Below are positions 29,133-38,886 of a DNA stretch of 44,176 nt, piece by piece. Below the pieces are notes generated by a model, which worked only from the letters and a program-made list of their open reading frames with translations, was not told the DNA's origin and ran no database searches. Location: the NCBI GenBank assembly GCA_023419535.1, contig JAEZXX010000048.1, forward strand, positions 1-44,176, read 5' to 3'. How positions within the stretch are numbered: the stretch's first letter is position 1; each line of letters begins with the position of its first letter. A program made the translations under genes and the position numbers. The stretch comes from Pseudomonadota bacterium. GTDB lineage: Bacteria; Pseudomonadota; Alphaproteobacteria; Rhizobiales; Rhizobiaceae.

Positions 29133-31631
29133 ATGGACATCGCAACCCTCGGGATCGCGGTCGAGAGCCGTCAGGTCGACGACGCGAACCGATCGCTCGA
29201 ACGCTTCTCCCAGGTCTCCGGCTCAGCCGAGCGCGCTGCGAAGGGGGTTGGCCGGGAGACCACTGCGGCGGGGCGCGCGGCGCAGGCGGCGAACGACAAT
29301 GCTGCGTCCAGCGCTAACAAGGCCGCTATGGCTTATGGGAAGTGGGAGCGGACTGCGGCGATGGTGAGCCGCGCGCTGGGCGCGGTGACGGCCGCTCTCG
29401 CGACCGGGGCTCTCGTCTCGTATGCCGACACTTGGTCGGACATCAACGCCCGCGTCGCTATCGCGGCCCGCAGCACTGAGGCCGGCGCTGCCGTCATGGA
29501 TCGTCTCGCGATCGTGGCGCGGCGAACCTATTCCGACTTGGCCTTGACCGCGGAGAGCTACATCGGCAACGCCACCGCGCTTCGCGAGCTCGGCTACTCG
29601 ACCCTGCAACAGCTCGATTACACCGAGGCGCTGAACCTCGCGCTCGTCGTGTCTGGCGCCCGTTCGGAGCGCGCTGCATCGGTCACGAACGCGCTGACGA
29701 AGGCCATGGCGGCCGGAAAGCTCTCGGGCGACGAGCTCAACACTGTGATCCAGACCGGTGGCCGCGTGGCCGAGGTGATCGCCGAGAAGATGGGCGTCAC
29801 CGTCAACCAGCTCCGCGCGGTCGGCGCCGAAGGCAGGATCACCGGCGACGTGATCTACAGCGCGCTCGTCGGCAACCTCGAGCTGCTCCAGACGCAGGCC
29901 GAGGAGATGCCGGCCACCGTCGGCGATGCCTTCACGCTCATGCGCAACTCGCTGCTCGAGTACGTCGGCGGCATCGATCAGGCGACCGGAGCCTCGGGCT
30001 CTCTGGCCGAGGCCATCATCGCGCTTGGCGACAACATCGACATCATCGCGCGCGGTGCGGTCGTGGCCGGCGTCGCGTTACTCACCGCGTTCGCCCCCAC
30101 CATCCTCGCGGCTATGGCAAGCGGCTTCGTCGCGCTCGGGACTGCCGGTGTCGCTGCAATCGGCGCCATCACCGCCGCGATCGCTGCGAACCCTCTCGGC
30201 GCCTTGGCCGTCGCGTTCACTACCGCAATCACCGCAGCATACCTCTTCCGTGACGAGATCAAACAGGCCATCGGGGTCGATGTCGTCGAGGTTGCGATCG
30301 GTGCGGGCAACGAGATCGTCGGCGCGTTCGTCGGTGCCTACGAGGGCATCAAGGTAGCGTGGGCGGCTCTCCCCGGCGCTCTCGGCGATATTGTCTACTC
30401 GACCGCGAACGCCGTCATCAAAGGCGTCGAGAGCATGATCAACTCCGTCATTGGACTGATCAACGGCTATCTCGACAACGTGCGGGCCAGCCTGGCGTCT
30501 TTGCCCTTCGGCCTCGGCGAGAACGTCAGCATTGGCGCTATCGATCCGGTCGCGTTCGGCGGTGTCGAGAACCCCTACGCGGGACAGGCTCAGCGAGCGG
30601 TGTCGGGCGTGAACATGGCCGTTCAGAACGCGCGAGGGCGCAACTACCTCGGGGGTCTCCGCGGCGCGATCGGAGGCGACAGCGCGCCGGACGCAGCGGC
30701 GATGGAAGAACTGAACCGGCAGCTGAACGCTCTATCCGGCAATGCGGGTGCTGCCGGCGCCGCAATGGACGAGGCCGGCAAGAAGGGCGGGAGCGCGGCG
30801 GACAAGGCGGCGAAGGAAGCTCAGAAGCTCGCCGACGCCTACGACAAGATCGTCATGAAGGCGAACCAGCGCATCACCGATTTGCAGAACGAGGCCGCCG
30901 CGCTCGGCATGACGGAAGAGGCCGCGGCCCGCCTTCGCTACGAGCAGGAGATGATGAACGAGGCGCAGAACGCCGGCATCACCCTGACGGCGGCACAGCG
31001 AGCGGAACTGTCCGGTCTCGCTGCGACCATGGCTTCGGTCGAGGCTGAGACAAAGCGAGCGAAGGATCAGCTCGATTTCGCGAAGGGTTCGACGAACAGC
31101 TTCCTCTCCGATCTGCGCTCCGGGCTCAATCAGGGAAAGGGCTTCTTCGAGTCATTCGGGACCGCTGCTCTGAACGTCCTGGACAAGATCATCGACAAGC
31201 TGCAGGGCCAGTTCGTCGATGCACTCTTCGGCGCAACGAGCGGTGGCGGCAAAGGTGGCAGCGGTCTCTTCGGCGGCGTCATCGGCGCAGTCGGCAAACT
31301 GCTGGGCTTCTCGTCCGGTGGATGGACCGGTGGGGGCGCTGCGAATGCCGCTGCCGGCATCGTTCACGGGCAGGAGTTCGTCGTTCGCGCGGGCCCTGCC
31401 GCGCAGCATCGTGACATGCTGGAAGCCATCAACGCAGGTCGCGCTCCGGCCAACGCCAATGCGCCGGCCCCGGTCCCGCAACCGGTCGCGATCACCGTCA
31501 ACGTCGAAGGCGCCAACGGCGACAAGCACGTCATGGATCTCGTCCGTCAAGGCGTGACACAGGGCCTGTCGCAGTACGATCGGGCTGCCAATGGCTCGAT
31601 GACCGACAAGCGGCGTCGAGGGGTGTCCTGA
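29133..31631 (+). CDS. Tail tape measure protein
   Basis: 832 aa. MDIATLGIAVESRQVDDANRSLERFSQVSGSAERAAKGV is a characteristic tape-measure start; then a TP901/lambda-H-like domain (YADTWSDINARVAIAARS, ALTKAMAAGKLSGDELNTVIQTGGRVAEVIAEKMGVTVNQLRAVGAEG), hydrophobic helices at about 315-375, a coiled-coil stretch, and a C-terminal FAQGGWTGG-like end (FSSGGWTGGGAANAAAGIVHGQEFVVRAGPAAQHRDMLEAINAGR). By the usual rule, 830 residues imply a tail near 120 nm. GGAG sits seven bases before ATG 29133. Confidence 0.92.
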   Translation: MDIATLGIAVESRQVDDANRSLERFSQVSGSAERAAKGVGRETTAAGRAAQAANDNAASSANKAAMAYGKWERTAAMVSRALGAVTAALATGALVSYADTWSDINARVAIAARSTEAGAAVMDRLAIVARRTYSDLALTAESYIGNATALRELGYSTLQQLDYTEALNLALVVSGARSERAASVTNALTKAMAAGKLSGDELNTVIQTGGRVAEVIAEKMGVTVNQLRAVGAEGRITGDVIYSALVGNLELLQTQAEEMPATVGDAFTLMRNSLLEYVGGIDQATGASGSLAEAIIALGDNIDIIARGAVVAGVALLTAFAPTILAAMASGFVALGTAGVAAIGAITAAIAANPLGALAVAFTTAITAAYLFRDEIKQAIGVDVVEVAIGAGNEIVGAFVGAYEGIKVAWAALPGALGDIVYSTANAVIKGVESMINSVIGLINGYLDNVRASLASLPFGLGENVSIGAIDPVAFGGVENPYAGQAQRAVSGVNMAVQNARGRNYLGGLRGAIGGDSAPDAAAMEELNRQLNALSGNAGAAGAAMDEAGKKGGSAADKAAKEAQKLADAYDKIVMKANQRITDLQNEAAALGMTEEAAARLRYEQEMMNEAQNAGITLTAAQRAELSGLAATMASVEAETKRAKDQLDFAKGSTNSFLSDLRSGLNQGKGFFESFGTAALNVLDKIIDKLQGQFVDALFGATSGGGKGGSGLFGGVIGAVGKLLGFSSGGWTGGGAANAAAGIVHGQEFVVRAGPAAQHRDMLEAINAGRAPANANAPAPVPQPVAITVNVEGANGDKHVMDLVRQGVTQGLSQYDRAANGSMTDKRRRGVS

Positions 31632-32308
31632 TGGCGTCTGCGCTCCCTTCGGAGTTCTTCCCCCGCGACATCGCCTTCCACCTGGAGAACGTCTCCAGGT
31701 CAGGCGGTGTCGCGACCAACGGGCAAGAGCGCGTCGTCGCCTCGGACGCGGGGCGGTGGAAGGCTCGGCTGATCCAGTGCCCTGTGATGACGGACGACCA
31801 GATCCTCGCGTTCAGGGGCTGGCTCTTTGGGATGCAGGGCAGGGCGGGGACGTGCCTCGTGCCGGTCTTCGGTGAGGAGCGTCGGGCGAATTGGCCGGTC
31901 GATCCTTTTGGGCGCCGGCTTTCGCCCTCGGACGTCCGCCGTTCGCGCCTTGATGGCACGCAGTTCGCGGATCCTTCGCAGCCGAGCGAAAGCTCGATCA
32001 TCGTCCGCTTGGCATCGGCGGCGCCGCGGCGGGCGACGACGCTTTCCCTGACACGGAGCCAGGGCGAGCCGGTGAAGGCGGGGCAGTACCTCTCGATCGG
32101 TAGTCGCCTGCACGTCGTGACCGCGATCCTGGCGCAGGACACCGTTGCGATCCGGCCGCCACTTCGTGAGCCCGCAGCTGCCAATGCGGCGGTGAACCTC
32201 TCTGCGCCCGTCTGCGAGATGCGGCTCGCTTCGGATGATAGTGGCGAGCTCGAGCTGCAGCTTGGCCGTTGGGGCTTCGTGGACCTCGATTTCACGGAGG
32301 CGTTCTGA
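31631..32308 (+). CDS. Distal tail-type protein, 225 aa
   Basis: Beta-rich protein directly after the tape measure (TGATG overlap). MASALPSEFFPRDIAFHLENVSRSGGVATNGQERVVASDAGRWKARL and the closing LELQLGRWGFVDLDFTEAF suggest the tail hub/distal tail position. No catalytic motif. Assigned by order and fold pattern. Confidence 0.7.
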   Translation: MASALPSEFFPRDIAFHLENVSRSGGVATNGQERVVASDAGRWKARLIQCPVMTDDQILAFRGWLFGMQGRAGTCLVPVFGEERRANWPVDPFGRRLSPSDVRRSRLDGTQFADPSQPSESSIIVRLASAAPRRATTLSLTRSQGEPVKAGQYLSIGSRLHVVTAILAQDTVAIRPPLREPAAANAAVNLSAPVCEMRLASDDSGELELQLGRWGFVDLDFTEAF

Positions 32309-32844
32309 TGGCGCTCTCCTCGACATACTACGCGATGCTGGCGCGCTTCGACTTCGCCGAAGGGCCGATGCACCTCTGGGATGGCGTCGGCGTTCTCGAC
32401 TTCGAGGGCGTGGAGTGGACCGGCGCGGGTCAGATGGCCTCGGTCTCACCCATGTCGTTGTCGGAAGACGACGTCGCGAAGAAGCTGGAGTTCGCCCTTT
32501 CTGGCGTGACGCCTGAGATTGTCGCGAAGGCGGAAGAGGCGGAGAGCGTTCGGGGCCGTGACGTCTGGATATGGGGCTTGCCGCTCTCGGCCGAGACGCT
32601 GCAGCCCATCGGCGGGCGCCAGTTCTTGACGCACATGCTGATGGACAGCGTTGGCTACTCGGCGAAGGGGCCGGCAGACCGGTCTATCAAGCTCGTCTGT
32701 GAGACGGTCTGGACCGCGCGCAACTCGGCGTCCTTCGCCATGTGGAGCGACCGGGACCAGCAGTCGCGCTTCCCCGGCGATCGAGGGTTCGAGTTTGTGC
32801 CGACGCTGATCAATAAGCGCTCGTTCTGGCCCGTTTTCAGCTGA
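32308..32844 (+). CDS. Tail tip component, 178 aa
   Basis: TYYAMLARFDFAEGPMHLWDGVGVLDFEGVEWTGAGQMASVSPMSLSEDDVAKKLEFALSGV looks like the DUF2163/baseplate hub group of tail tip proteins in alphaproteobacterial phages and GTA-like tails; the family call is tentative. It is coupled by TGATG to both neighbours. Confidence 0.68.
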   Translation: MALSSTYYAMLARFDFAEGPMHLWDGVGVLDFEGVEWTGAGQMASVSPMSLSEDDVAKKLEFALSGVTPEIVAKAEEAESVRGRDVWIWGLPLSAETLQPIGGRQFLTHMLMDSVGYSAKGPADRSIKLVCETVWTARNSASFAMWSDRDQQSRFPGDRGFEFVPTLINKRSFWPVFS

Positions 32845-33230
32845 TGGCTGCCGACCTCTCCGAATTCCTGAAGGCAGCATCCTCCCGCCCCTTCGAATGG
32901 GGCCAGCACGATTGTCTTTCATGGCTCGGCGCCTGGGTTGCCGTCCGTCACGGGACGAACCCGGCGGACCGCTTCACGCATCGCTATCGGACCGCGCGCG
33001 GAGCGCTCCGCATCATTCGAGAGCACGGCAGCATGGCCGGCGTCGTCCGAGCGGCGATCGAGCCCATGGGCCTCGTCGAGACGGACGAGCCGCAGGCGGG
33101 GGACATCGCCATCGTGAGCGCGCCGGAAGGACTGATCGGGGGAATCGTGGCCGGCACGTTCATCGCCAATATCGGGCAGCACGGGCTTTTCATGCGCCGG
33201 CTTCCCATCGTGACGGCCTGGAGGGTCTGA
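32844..33230 (+). CDS. DUF6950 / NlpC-P60-like tail hydrolase
   Basis: 128 aa. PFEWGQHDCLSWLGAWVAVRHG has the WGxxDCxxxxA Cys motif of NlpC/P60-related phage proteins, and HGLFMRR holds a candidate catalytic His. Such proteins in this location cut peptidoglycan or process tail proteins during entry. Ahead lies the receptor-binding tip protein. Confidence 0.78.
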   Translation: MAADLSEFLKAASSRPFEWGQHDCLSWLGAWVAVRHGTNPADRFTHRYRTARGALRIIREHGSMAGVVRAAIEPMGLVETDEPQAGDIAIVSAPEGLIGGIVAGTFIANIGQHGLFMRRLPIVTAWRV

Positions 33231-35257
33231 TGGCGCCCGCGCTCGGTCTCGTCTTCTTCAATCTCGGGGCGCCGCTGGCGCTGGTGAACGCGGCAGCCGG
33301 CGTCGGTCTGGTCGGAAGCCTCCTGTCTACCGTGGCGCCTCTCGCGCTATCGATCGGCGCATCCTACCTTCTGGCGGATCGCCCGCGCGCTCCGAAGCCT
33401 TCGGACGGACAGGTGGAGGTCCGGCAGGCGATCCCGGCTCGCTTCTTTCACTATGGCCGCCTCAAGGTCTCCGGCCCGCTCTTCTTCTACGAGGCGCGCA
33501 ATGGAGCGCTTTGCAAGGGGGTGTTGCTTTCCAGCCGTCAGATTGACGGGGTCGAACATGTATATATCGACAATCGGGTGGTCGCGGTTCGCTCCGATGG
33601 AGCGGTCATGTCGGCGCCTTTCGTCAATGGCAATAGCTCGTTCTGTCACTTCTCCGTCGCTTTGGGTACAGCCAATCAGCCGGCCAACGCCTATCTCCGC
33701 TCGATCTTCCCCGAATGGACCTCAAACCATCGCCTTGCTGGCAATGCCTATTGCGTGGCCGGTTTCTCCACGCCTGACGCCGCGAAGTTCCAGGAAGTCT
33801 ATCCGAACGGAGAGCCGAGCGTAGCCGTCCAGCTGCGCGGCTCGCTCCTCTACGACCCGCGCGACGGCGCCACGCGATGGAGCGAGAACGCCGGCCTCGC
33901 CATCCTCGACTATCTCACGCACGAGGACGGCTATGACATCGCGCTCTCTCGGCTGGACCTCAACAGCTTCCGGGCGTTTGCCGACCTCTGTGACGAGCGT
34001 GTCCCGCTTGCTGCCGGCGGCTCTGAAGCGCGCTATCGCGTCGCGATGTCTGTCTCTCTCGGACAGGCGAGGACGGAGGTTCTGGCCCGCCTTCGTGCTG
34101 CCTGCGACGCGCAACTCTACACGACGCGGAAAGGGCTGATCGCGATCCGAGGCGGCCGGTACGAACAGCCTACCGTCACGATCGACACAGATGCAGGCCA
34201 GGTTCTGGAGTTCAACTTCGAGCCGCCGGATGCCATGAGCCGCTACAACGAGCTGGCGATCCAGTATCTCGAACCCGCCCTCGGCTATGTCGAAGCGGAG
34301 GGGACACCCTGGACCGACGACGCGGACTTCGCGCGGACCGGCGTATTAAAGACGCAGCAACTCGATCTGACGCACGTCCCGAGCCACAGCCAGGCGCGCC
34401 GGCTGGCGAAGATCCTGATGGCCCGCGAGAACTGCGACAAGATGGCGGAAGCGTTGGTCGATATCGACGGGCTCAACTGCTTCGGTGAGCGCATCATCCG
34501 GTTCAAGAACCCGGAAATCGATATCGATCAGGACTTCTGGCTGGAGGGCGGCCCCGAGTTCGAAGCCTTCACCGTCACGCGACTGAAGATGCGTTCGGCC
34601 AACGCTGCCTCGTATCAGTGGAGCCCGGCGGAGGAGGGGCAATCGACTGCGATCCCGCCGGACACAACGCCGGACCTAAACCTTGATCCGCCAGCCCTGA
34701 CGCTCTCGGAGACAGCCGGCCCGCGCGTGGTCGCGACGTGGACGCCGAGCCCGGCGCTCAACCGCAACTACGAGGCCCGTATCCGCCCCGCCGGCTCGCC
34801 CGAGGGCTGGAGCGCGATGGAGGTGGCCTCAACCCGCGATCGCGCAACCTCTGCCGTCCTGGCGGGCGGACAGGGCTATGTCGTGCAAATCCGCGTCAGC
34901 GCGGGGCCGCAGGCCGTGGGCGGCTGGTCACAGGACTACGCGATCGCGGTCACGGCGCAGAACACCGCGGCCCGGCCGGTCGACTTCGATAGCGGGAGGG
35001 ATGGGGCGAACGTCCTCCTCACCTGGCGCAATCCGAACGTGCAGGGGATCGTCGGCAACCGGCTCTACCGAGCGTCCGGTGCCTCGTCGTCCTTCGCTTC
35101 GGCCACCGACATCACCGGGCTCGTCTACGGCGGGCCGAACCAGGCGATGACCGTGACTGACGCGCCGGGGACAGGGACATGGCGCTACTGGGCCGTCTCT
35201 GAACTGTCGGACGGCTCGCGGTCCGCCCCCGCCGGGCCTGAGACGGTGACGATATGA
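33230..35257 (+). CDS. Tail tip / host-specificity protein (gpJ-like)
   Basis: 675 aa. A hydrophobic N-terminus (LVFFNLGAPLALVNAAAGVGLVGSLLSTVAPLALSIGASYLLA) is followed by a phage tail tip domain (PDAMSRYNELAIQYLEPALGYVE..., LDLTHVPSHSQARRLAKILMARENCDK) and a C-terminal pair of fibronectin-III-like domains (about 490-675). The gene is coupled to the hydrolase by TGATG. It is the central fibre of the tail tip. Confidence 0.85.
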   Translation: MAPALGLVFFNLGAPLALVNAAAGVGLVGSLLSTVAPLALSIGASYLLADRPRAPKPSDGQVEVRQAIPARFFHYGRLKVSGPLFFYEARNGALCKGVLLSSRQIDGVEHVYIDNRVVAVRSDGAVMSAPFVNGNSSFCHFSVALGTANQPANAYLRSIFPEWTSNHRLAGNAYCVAGFSTPDAAKFQEVYPNGEPSVAVQLRGSLLYDPRDGATRWSENAGLAILDYLTHEDGYDIALSRLDLNSFRAFADLCDERVPLAAGGSEARYRVAMSVSLGQARTEVLARLRAACDAQLYTTRKGLIAIRGGRYEQPTVTIDTDAGQVLEFNFEPPDAMSRYNELAIQYLEPALGYVEAEGTPWTDDADFARTGVLKTQQLDLTHVPSHSQARRLAKILMARENCDKMAEALVDIDGLNCFGERIIRFKNPEIDIDQDFWLEGGPEFEAFTVTRLKMRSANAASYQWSPAEEGQSTAIPPDTTPDLNLDPPALTLSETAGPRVVATWTPSPALNRNYEARIRPAGSPEGWSAMEVASTRDRATSAVLAGGQGYVVQIRVSAGPQAVGGWSQDYAIAVTAQNTAARPVDFDSGRDGANVLLTWRNPNVQGIVGNRLYRASGASSSFASATDITGLVYGGPNQAMTVTDAPGTGTWRYWAVSELSDGSRSAPAGPETVTI

Positions 35258-35682
35258 GCACTCGCATCGGGGACTTCCGTCTCTACACTCGCCTTGAGAT
35301 GCAGGTGCTTGGCGCGGTCGACGCCAAGCTGGCGTCCATGCGCAAGGATCTCGACGCTTCGCTGGCCGCGCAGGCGGCGCTGCTCGCGGAACTGGCCGCA
35401 CGGCCGTCGCTCATTGACCTCGGGACGGTCTCGATCACGGTCGGCTCCACGCTCGCTGTAACGACGGCCGGGGCGCAGCGCATGGTCGTCCCGTTCGCCG
35501 GTGTTCGCCCGACCGATCGGCTCTGGGCTCTGCCCGACGAATATCTGCCCGTCGGCTACGGCCTGCCGCAGGTCATGTGCCGCAACGCCGGCCAGCTCGA
35601 AATCCGCATCGTCGTGCCGACCCTCGCGCTCGGGACCACGAAGACCATCGCCTTGGCGATCAGCGCAATGAGGAAAGCATGA
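35254..35682 (+). CDS. Tail-associated protein, 142 aa
   Basis: A helical N-terminus (YTRLEMQVLGAVDAKLASMRKDLDASLAAQAALLAELAARP) and a beta-rich C-terminus (GTVSITVGSTLAVTTAGAQRMVVPFAGVRPTDRLWAL). This helix-then-beta layout suits a trimeric tail fibre or chaperone. ATGA overlap with the gpJ-like gene. Confidence 0.62.
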   Translation: MSTRIGDFRLYTRLEMQVLGAVDAKLASMRKDLDASLAAQAALLAELAARPSLIDLGTVSITVGSTLAVTTAGAQRMVVPFAGVRPTDRLWALPDEYLPVGYGLPQVMCRNAGQLEIRIVVPTLALGTTKTIALAISAMRKA

Positions 35683-36080
35683 GCGACATTCCGGCGATCT
35701 CGCCGTTCTTCCGCGTTCAGATCGACATCGCTCGCGACGAGGATTGGTACGACCCTCTTCCGCAACTGGCGGAGCAGGATGGAACACCGATCGATCTCAC
35801 CGGCGCCGATCTCCGGCTGACCATCCGGCCGACCTTCGATCATGCGGTCAAGCTCTTGGAGCTCAGCGCGGACGCCGGCGTCTTCTTCGACGATCCCGCG
35901 CGTGGTCTCGCTCATTTCGCCGTGACGCGCGCCGACATCCAAGCTGCGCTGCCGCTTCGTCCGAATGGTGAGGCAGCTTCCTACGATCACTTCCTCGTCC
36001 TCGATCAACCGGGGCGCTTCCCGCGCCATCGCGAAATCTGGCGCGGTCCTCTCGTGGTGCATCCCGCCCGCACCGCCTGA
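35679..36080 (+). CDS. BppU-like baseplate/tail protein, 133 aa
   Basis: IDIARDEDWYDPLPQLAEQDGTPIDLTGADLRLTIRPTFDHAVKLLEL has the DLTGxxhxhxxR pattern of BppU N-terminal domains, which bind the tail core and carry receptor-binding parts. ATG 35679 overlaps the previous stop. It is the last gene before the terminator at 36110. Confidence 0.64.
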   Translation: MSDIPAISPFFRVQIDIARDEDWYDPLPQLAEQDGTPIDLTGADLRLTIRPTFDHAVKLLELSADAGVFFDDPARGLAHFAVTRADIQAALPLRPNGEAASYDHFLVLDQPGRFPRHREIWRGPLVVHPARTA

Positions 36081-36109
36081 CACGCAACCTCTTCACTGCC
36101 TTCCCATCC

Positions 36110-36132
36110 GCCGCCCTTCGAGGCGGCTTTTT
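36110..36132 (+). terminator. Intrinsic terminator before tailspike
   Basis: GCCGCC (36110-36115) pairs with GGCGGC (36122-36127), loop CTTCGA, followed by TTTTT (36128-36132). It could end or attenuate the structural transcript; the tailspike at 36147 begins immediately after, so partial read-through or a promoter upstream is needed. Confidence 0.78.
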
Positions 36133-36146
36133 CGTGAGCTATCGCC

Positions 36147-38879
36147 ATGACGCTTCGCCTCCTCTCGCGCTCCGACAAGATCCAGCTCATCACTCGCGGC
36201 GAGAGTGGCCGGGACGGCATCGGGTTTCTCGGCGCGCGGGAGCGGCCGGGCGACGTGCTCGGGCTCTTCACCTCGTCGCTATCCGGTGCGGGCGAGGCTC
36301 TGCCGCCGATCGCGGCCGGGCAAATCGTGACGACGGATGTGGGCCGCGTGCTGCGGATCCCGAGCGCGGTCGATCCTATCATCGTTGCAGCGCGACAGGA
36401 CTTCGCCGTTGAGGAAGGCCAGGTGTACGCTGCGCGATGGGTGACGCGTCGGTTCAAAAACACGTCCGACCCCTACGGCGACGCGGTCGAGTATCGGATC
36501 GCATGGCTCGATGCCAACAAGGCGTTCATCTCGACGGTCGTGGCAGACAAGCGCGCGCTTCTGGTCGCAGACGGCCGATACGCCTTCCAGGCTTCGTTCA
36601 GTCGGGATCTTGATGCGGACATCACGGCGCCCGCAGGGGCGCGGTATGTGCGCCCTTATGTCCGCCTTCTCGGCGGCAACGGCATCACCGATGTCGAGGT
36701 GGTATCGCGGTGGGAGACCACCGGCCTGCCGGGCCCGAAGGGTGACGATGGTCACGAGCCCGAATACTTCCTCGACGAGGACGCAGAGCGGATTGCGTGG
36801 CGCCAGGCGGACGGGACGATCGGGCCGGAGCTCGACATCGGATCGGCACGAAAGAAGGCCGAGGCCGCTGCGGCGCTCGGCGCCGGCTACGCCTCCGACG
36901 CGGCGAGCAAGGGCAACACGATCTATTCGACTATCGCAGGCATGTCAGGGATCGTCGTCCCCGAAGGCATGAACGCGATCCGCGTCAACGGCCGCGCCGA
37001 TCGCTCCGACGGTCAGGGCGGTCTGTTCGTCGACACGGACAACGGGTCCGACGACAGCTTCGTCAGCGCGGACGGGCGGACGTGGTATCGCTCCTTCGAT
37101 TACCGCTCGACCTATGTTCAGACGAGGGCGCTGCTGCAGAGCGTCCCGGTCTTCAGCGGGGCGCTCGTCCGGTTGACCGATGGGGGGCGCTCGGGCGATT
37201 TCATCTTCCGCGAGGGCGATCTGTCCGCCGCGGTTTCGAACGACGCTCCGCGAGGCATCTACCTGCCGCCGACATCTTCTCCAGACGGATCGAACGGCGC
37301 TTGGGTCCGCTCTTTCGACGGGGCGATCTACGGCTCGTGGTTCGGGCTCGTCGGCGACAACGCGACCGACAACACCGCCGCCTTTCGGGCGATGATGAAG
37401 TTCGCAGAGGGCCGCACCGTCGTTCTTGATCGGGGCATCTACCGCACGGGTCCATTCAAGGTCCCCGGCAATTTCACGATAAAGGGCGCCGGACGCCTTG
37501 CGACGACGATCCGCGCTCTGCCCGGACACGACCTGTCGCAGCCGCTCATCATCAACGAGGTGATCAGCGCCGGTAACAGGGTTCGACAGGCGAAGGCCAT
37601 CCGCTTCGAAACTCTGTCGATCGACAACCCGCTCGCAACCGAGGACGCGACCAACTCGCTCGTCGCCTTCCTGAAGGTCGAGCAGGTGACGCTCCACGAT
37701 GTCGGTGCATCGGACCACCGCTACATGCTCGCGGCCTTTAGCGGTTGCTCCCATGTTGCCATCACCGGCCAAAGCGTGTTCAGGCGGTGGGGCAAGGTGA
37801 CAGAATCGACGGAGGGCGGCAGCGCGCTCTGGTTCGGCGTCTACGGGCCGGACCTCACGCCGACGGACACCTACTCGATCGGCAAAGAGTGCGTCTTCGA
37901 GGACGGCGAGTGGTCGGCGATTTACGCCAACGGCCGCTATGGTCAGATCAGCGGCACCATCCGCAACGTCAAGGAAAGCGCGATCTTCGGCTCTGCGTTC
38001 GTGGCCGAGACGGGCCAGTATAGCGAGCATCATATCTCGTTCTCCGATCTCCTCATCGAGACGACGCGTCGCAAGCACATCTCTTCTTCCGGTATCGAGC
38101 TTGGCAAGGCCTACGTCACCTTCGGCGCGAACGTCCGCATCCTCGACACCGGATCCTCGATCGTCTCGCTCACCGACTGCCAGATCGTGGGCCTGTCCAA
38201 CGTCCAGATGTCGAACCCTCGCCGCCAGCCACAGCACTTCCCGCAAGGCTCGTTCGTCGACATCATCACCACCGAGGCGGCGCCCAATCAGCCGCGCTCG
38301 ATCACCGTCTCCGGGCTCGAATGCTCCGGGTTCGGGCTGACGGTCGGCGATGTCGCCTACAATGCGGCCTATGCCCCCGTGAACGTCCAGGGGCCCGGTG
38401 CGCCGGTCGACGGCATCGTGATTGAGGACAACTCGTTCACCGGGATCACCTTCGACCACTACAAGGTGATGAAGGGACCAGGAAAGTGGACGGCGAACTG
38501 CTACAACCGCCGCAACGCCGGCCTGCTGGACAACAGCCCGTTCGTCAATGAGTTCGGCATCCCGGCCAATCCGGGACAGATGTCCTTCGACTGCGGGTTC
38601 CGCCCCTCCAGCATCCACGTCGAAGCGATCCAGGCGAGTACGACACAGCTTCGGCACTCGGTCGCGGACTTCAACGAGGCCGGCATCGGGCGATGCTTCG
38701 CCATGGCCTCGGGCTCCAACGGCTACGCCTACCCTTCGGGCAACCGCGCCATGACCGTGATCGATGCCGCCGGAACCACGATCGCGGAGGCGACCCTTGC
38801 GCTGACGCAGGATGGGTTCACGCTGAACTTCAGTGCCGTCGCGCCGAACGTGACGTGCCGGGTGGTTGCGCACCCGTAA
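36147..38879 (+). CDS. Tailspike with beta-helix, probable depolymerase
   Basis: 910 aa. The N-terminal part (about 1-190) is a particle-binding, galactose-binding-like domain (YRIAWLDANKAFISTVVADKRALLVADGRYAFQASF), then a collagen-like GLPGPKGDDG, a trimerisation segment and, from about 390, a pectate-lyase-like right-handed beta-helix (DNTAAFRAMMKFAEGRTVVLDRGIYRTGPFKVPGNFTIKGAGRL). Such spikes bind and often cut surface polysaccharides. The adjacent membrane gene may modify the same polysaccharide. Confidence 0.87.
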   Translation: MTLRLLSRSDKIQLITRGESGRDGIGFLGARERPGDVLGLFTSSLSGAGEALPPIAAGQIVTTDVGRVLRIPSAVDPIIVAARQDFAVEEGQVYAARWVTRRFKNTSDPYGDAVEYRIAWLDANKAFISTVVADKRALLVADGRYAFQASFSRDLDADITAPAGARYVRPYVRLLGGNGITDVEVVSRWETTGLPGPKGDDGHEPEYFLDEDAERIAWRQADGTIGPELDIGSARKKAEAAAALGAGYASDAASKGNTIYSTIAGMSGIVVPEGMNAIRVNGRADRSDGQGGLFVDTDNGSDDSFVSADGRTWYRSFDYRSTYVQTRALLQSVPVFSGALVRLTDGGRSGDFIFREGDLSAAVSNDAPRGIYLPPTSSPDGSNGAWVRSFDGAIYGSWFGLVGDNATDNTAAFRAMMKFAEGRTVVLDRGIYRTGPFKVPGNFTIKGAGRLATTIRALPGHDLSQPLIINEVISAGNRVRQAKAIRFETLSIDNPLATEDATNSLVAFLKVEQVTLHDVGASDHRYMLAAFSGCSHVAITGQSVFRRWGKVTESTEGGSALWFGVYGPDLTPTDTYSIGKECVFEDGEWSAIYANGRYGQISGTIRNVKESAIFGSAFVAETGQYSEHHISFSDLLIETTRRKHISSSGIELGKAYVTFGANVRILDTGSSIVSLTDCQIVGLSNVQMSNPRRQPQHFPQGSFVDIITTEAAPNQPRSITVSGLECSGFGLTVGDVAYNAAYAPVNVQGPGAPVDGIVIEDNSFTGITFDHYKVMKGPGKWTANCYNRRNAGLLDNSPFVNEFGIPANPGQMSFDCGFRPSSIHVEAIQASTTQLRHSVADFNEAGIGRCFAMASGSNGYAYPSGNRAMTVIDAAGTTIAEATLALTQDGFTLNFSAVAPNVTCRVVAHP

Positions 38880-38886
38880 CGTCCGT
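38877..38886. repeat. Left copy of 10-base direct repeat
   Basis: TAACGTCCGT beginning at the tailspike stop codon. The identical 10-mer occurs at 40450-40459, on the other side of the membrane-protein gene, as expected for the boundary of an inserted segment. Confidence 0.6.

Noticed and set aside
36945..38873. A 642-aa minus-strand ORF opposite the tailspike
   Set aside because: Its composition (Arg/Asp/Val/Ala-rich, no domains) is that of the reverse complement of a high-GC gene, and the plus-strand tailspike has clear structure.
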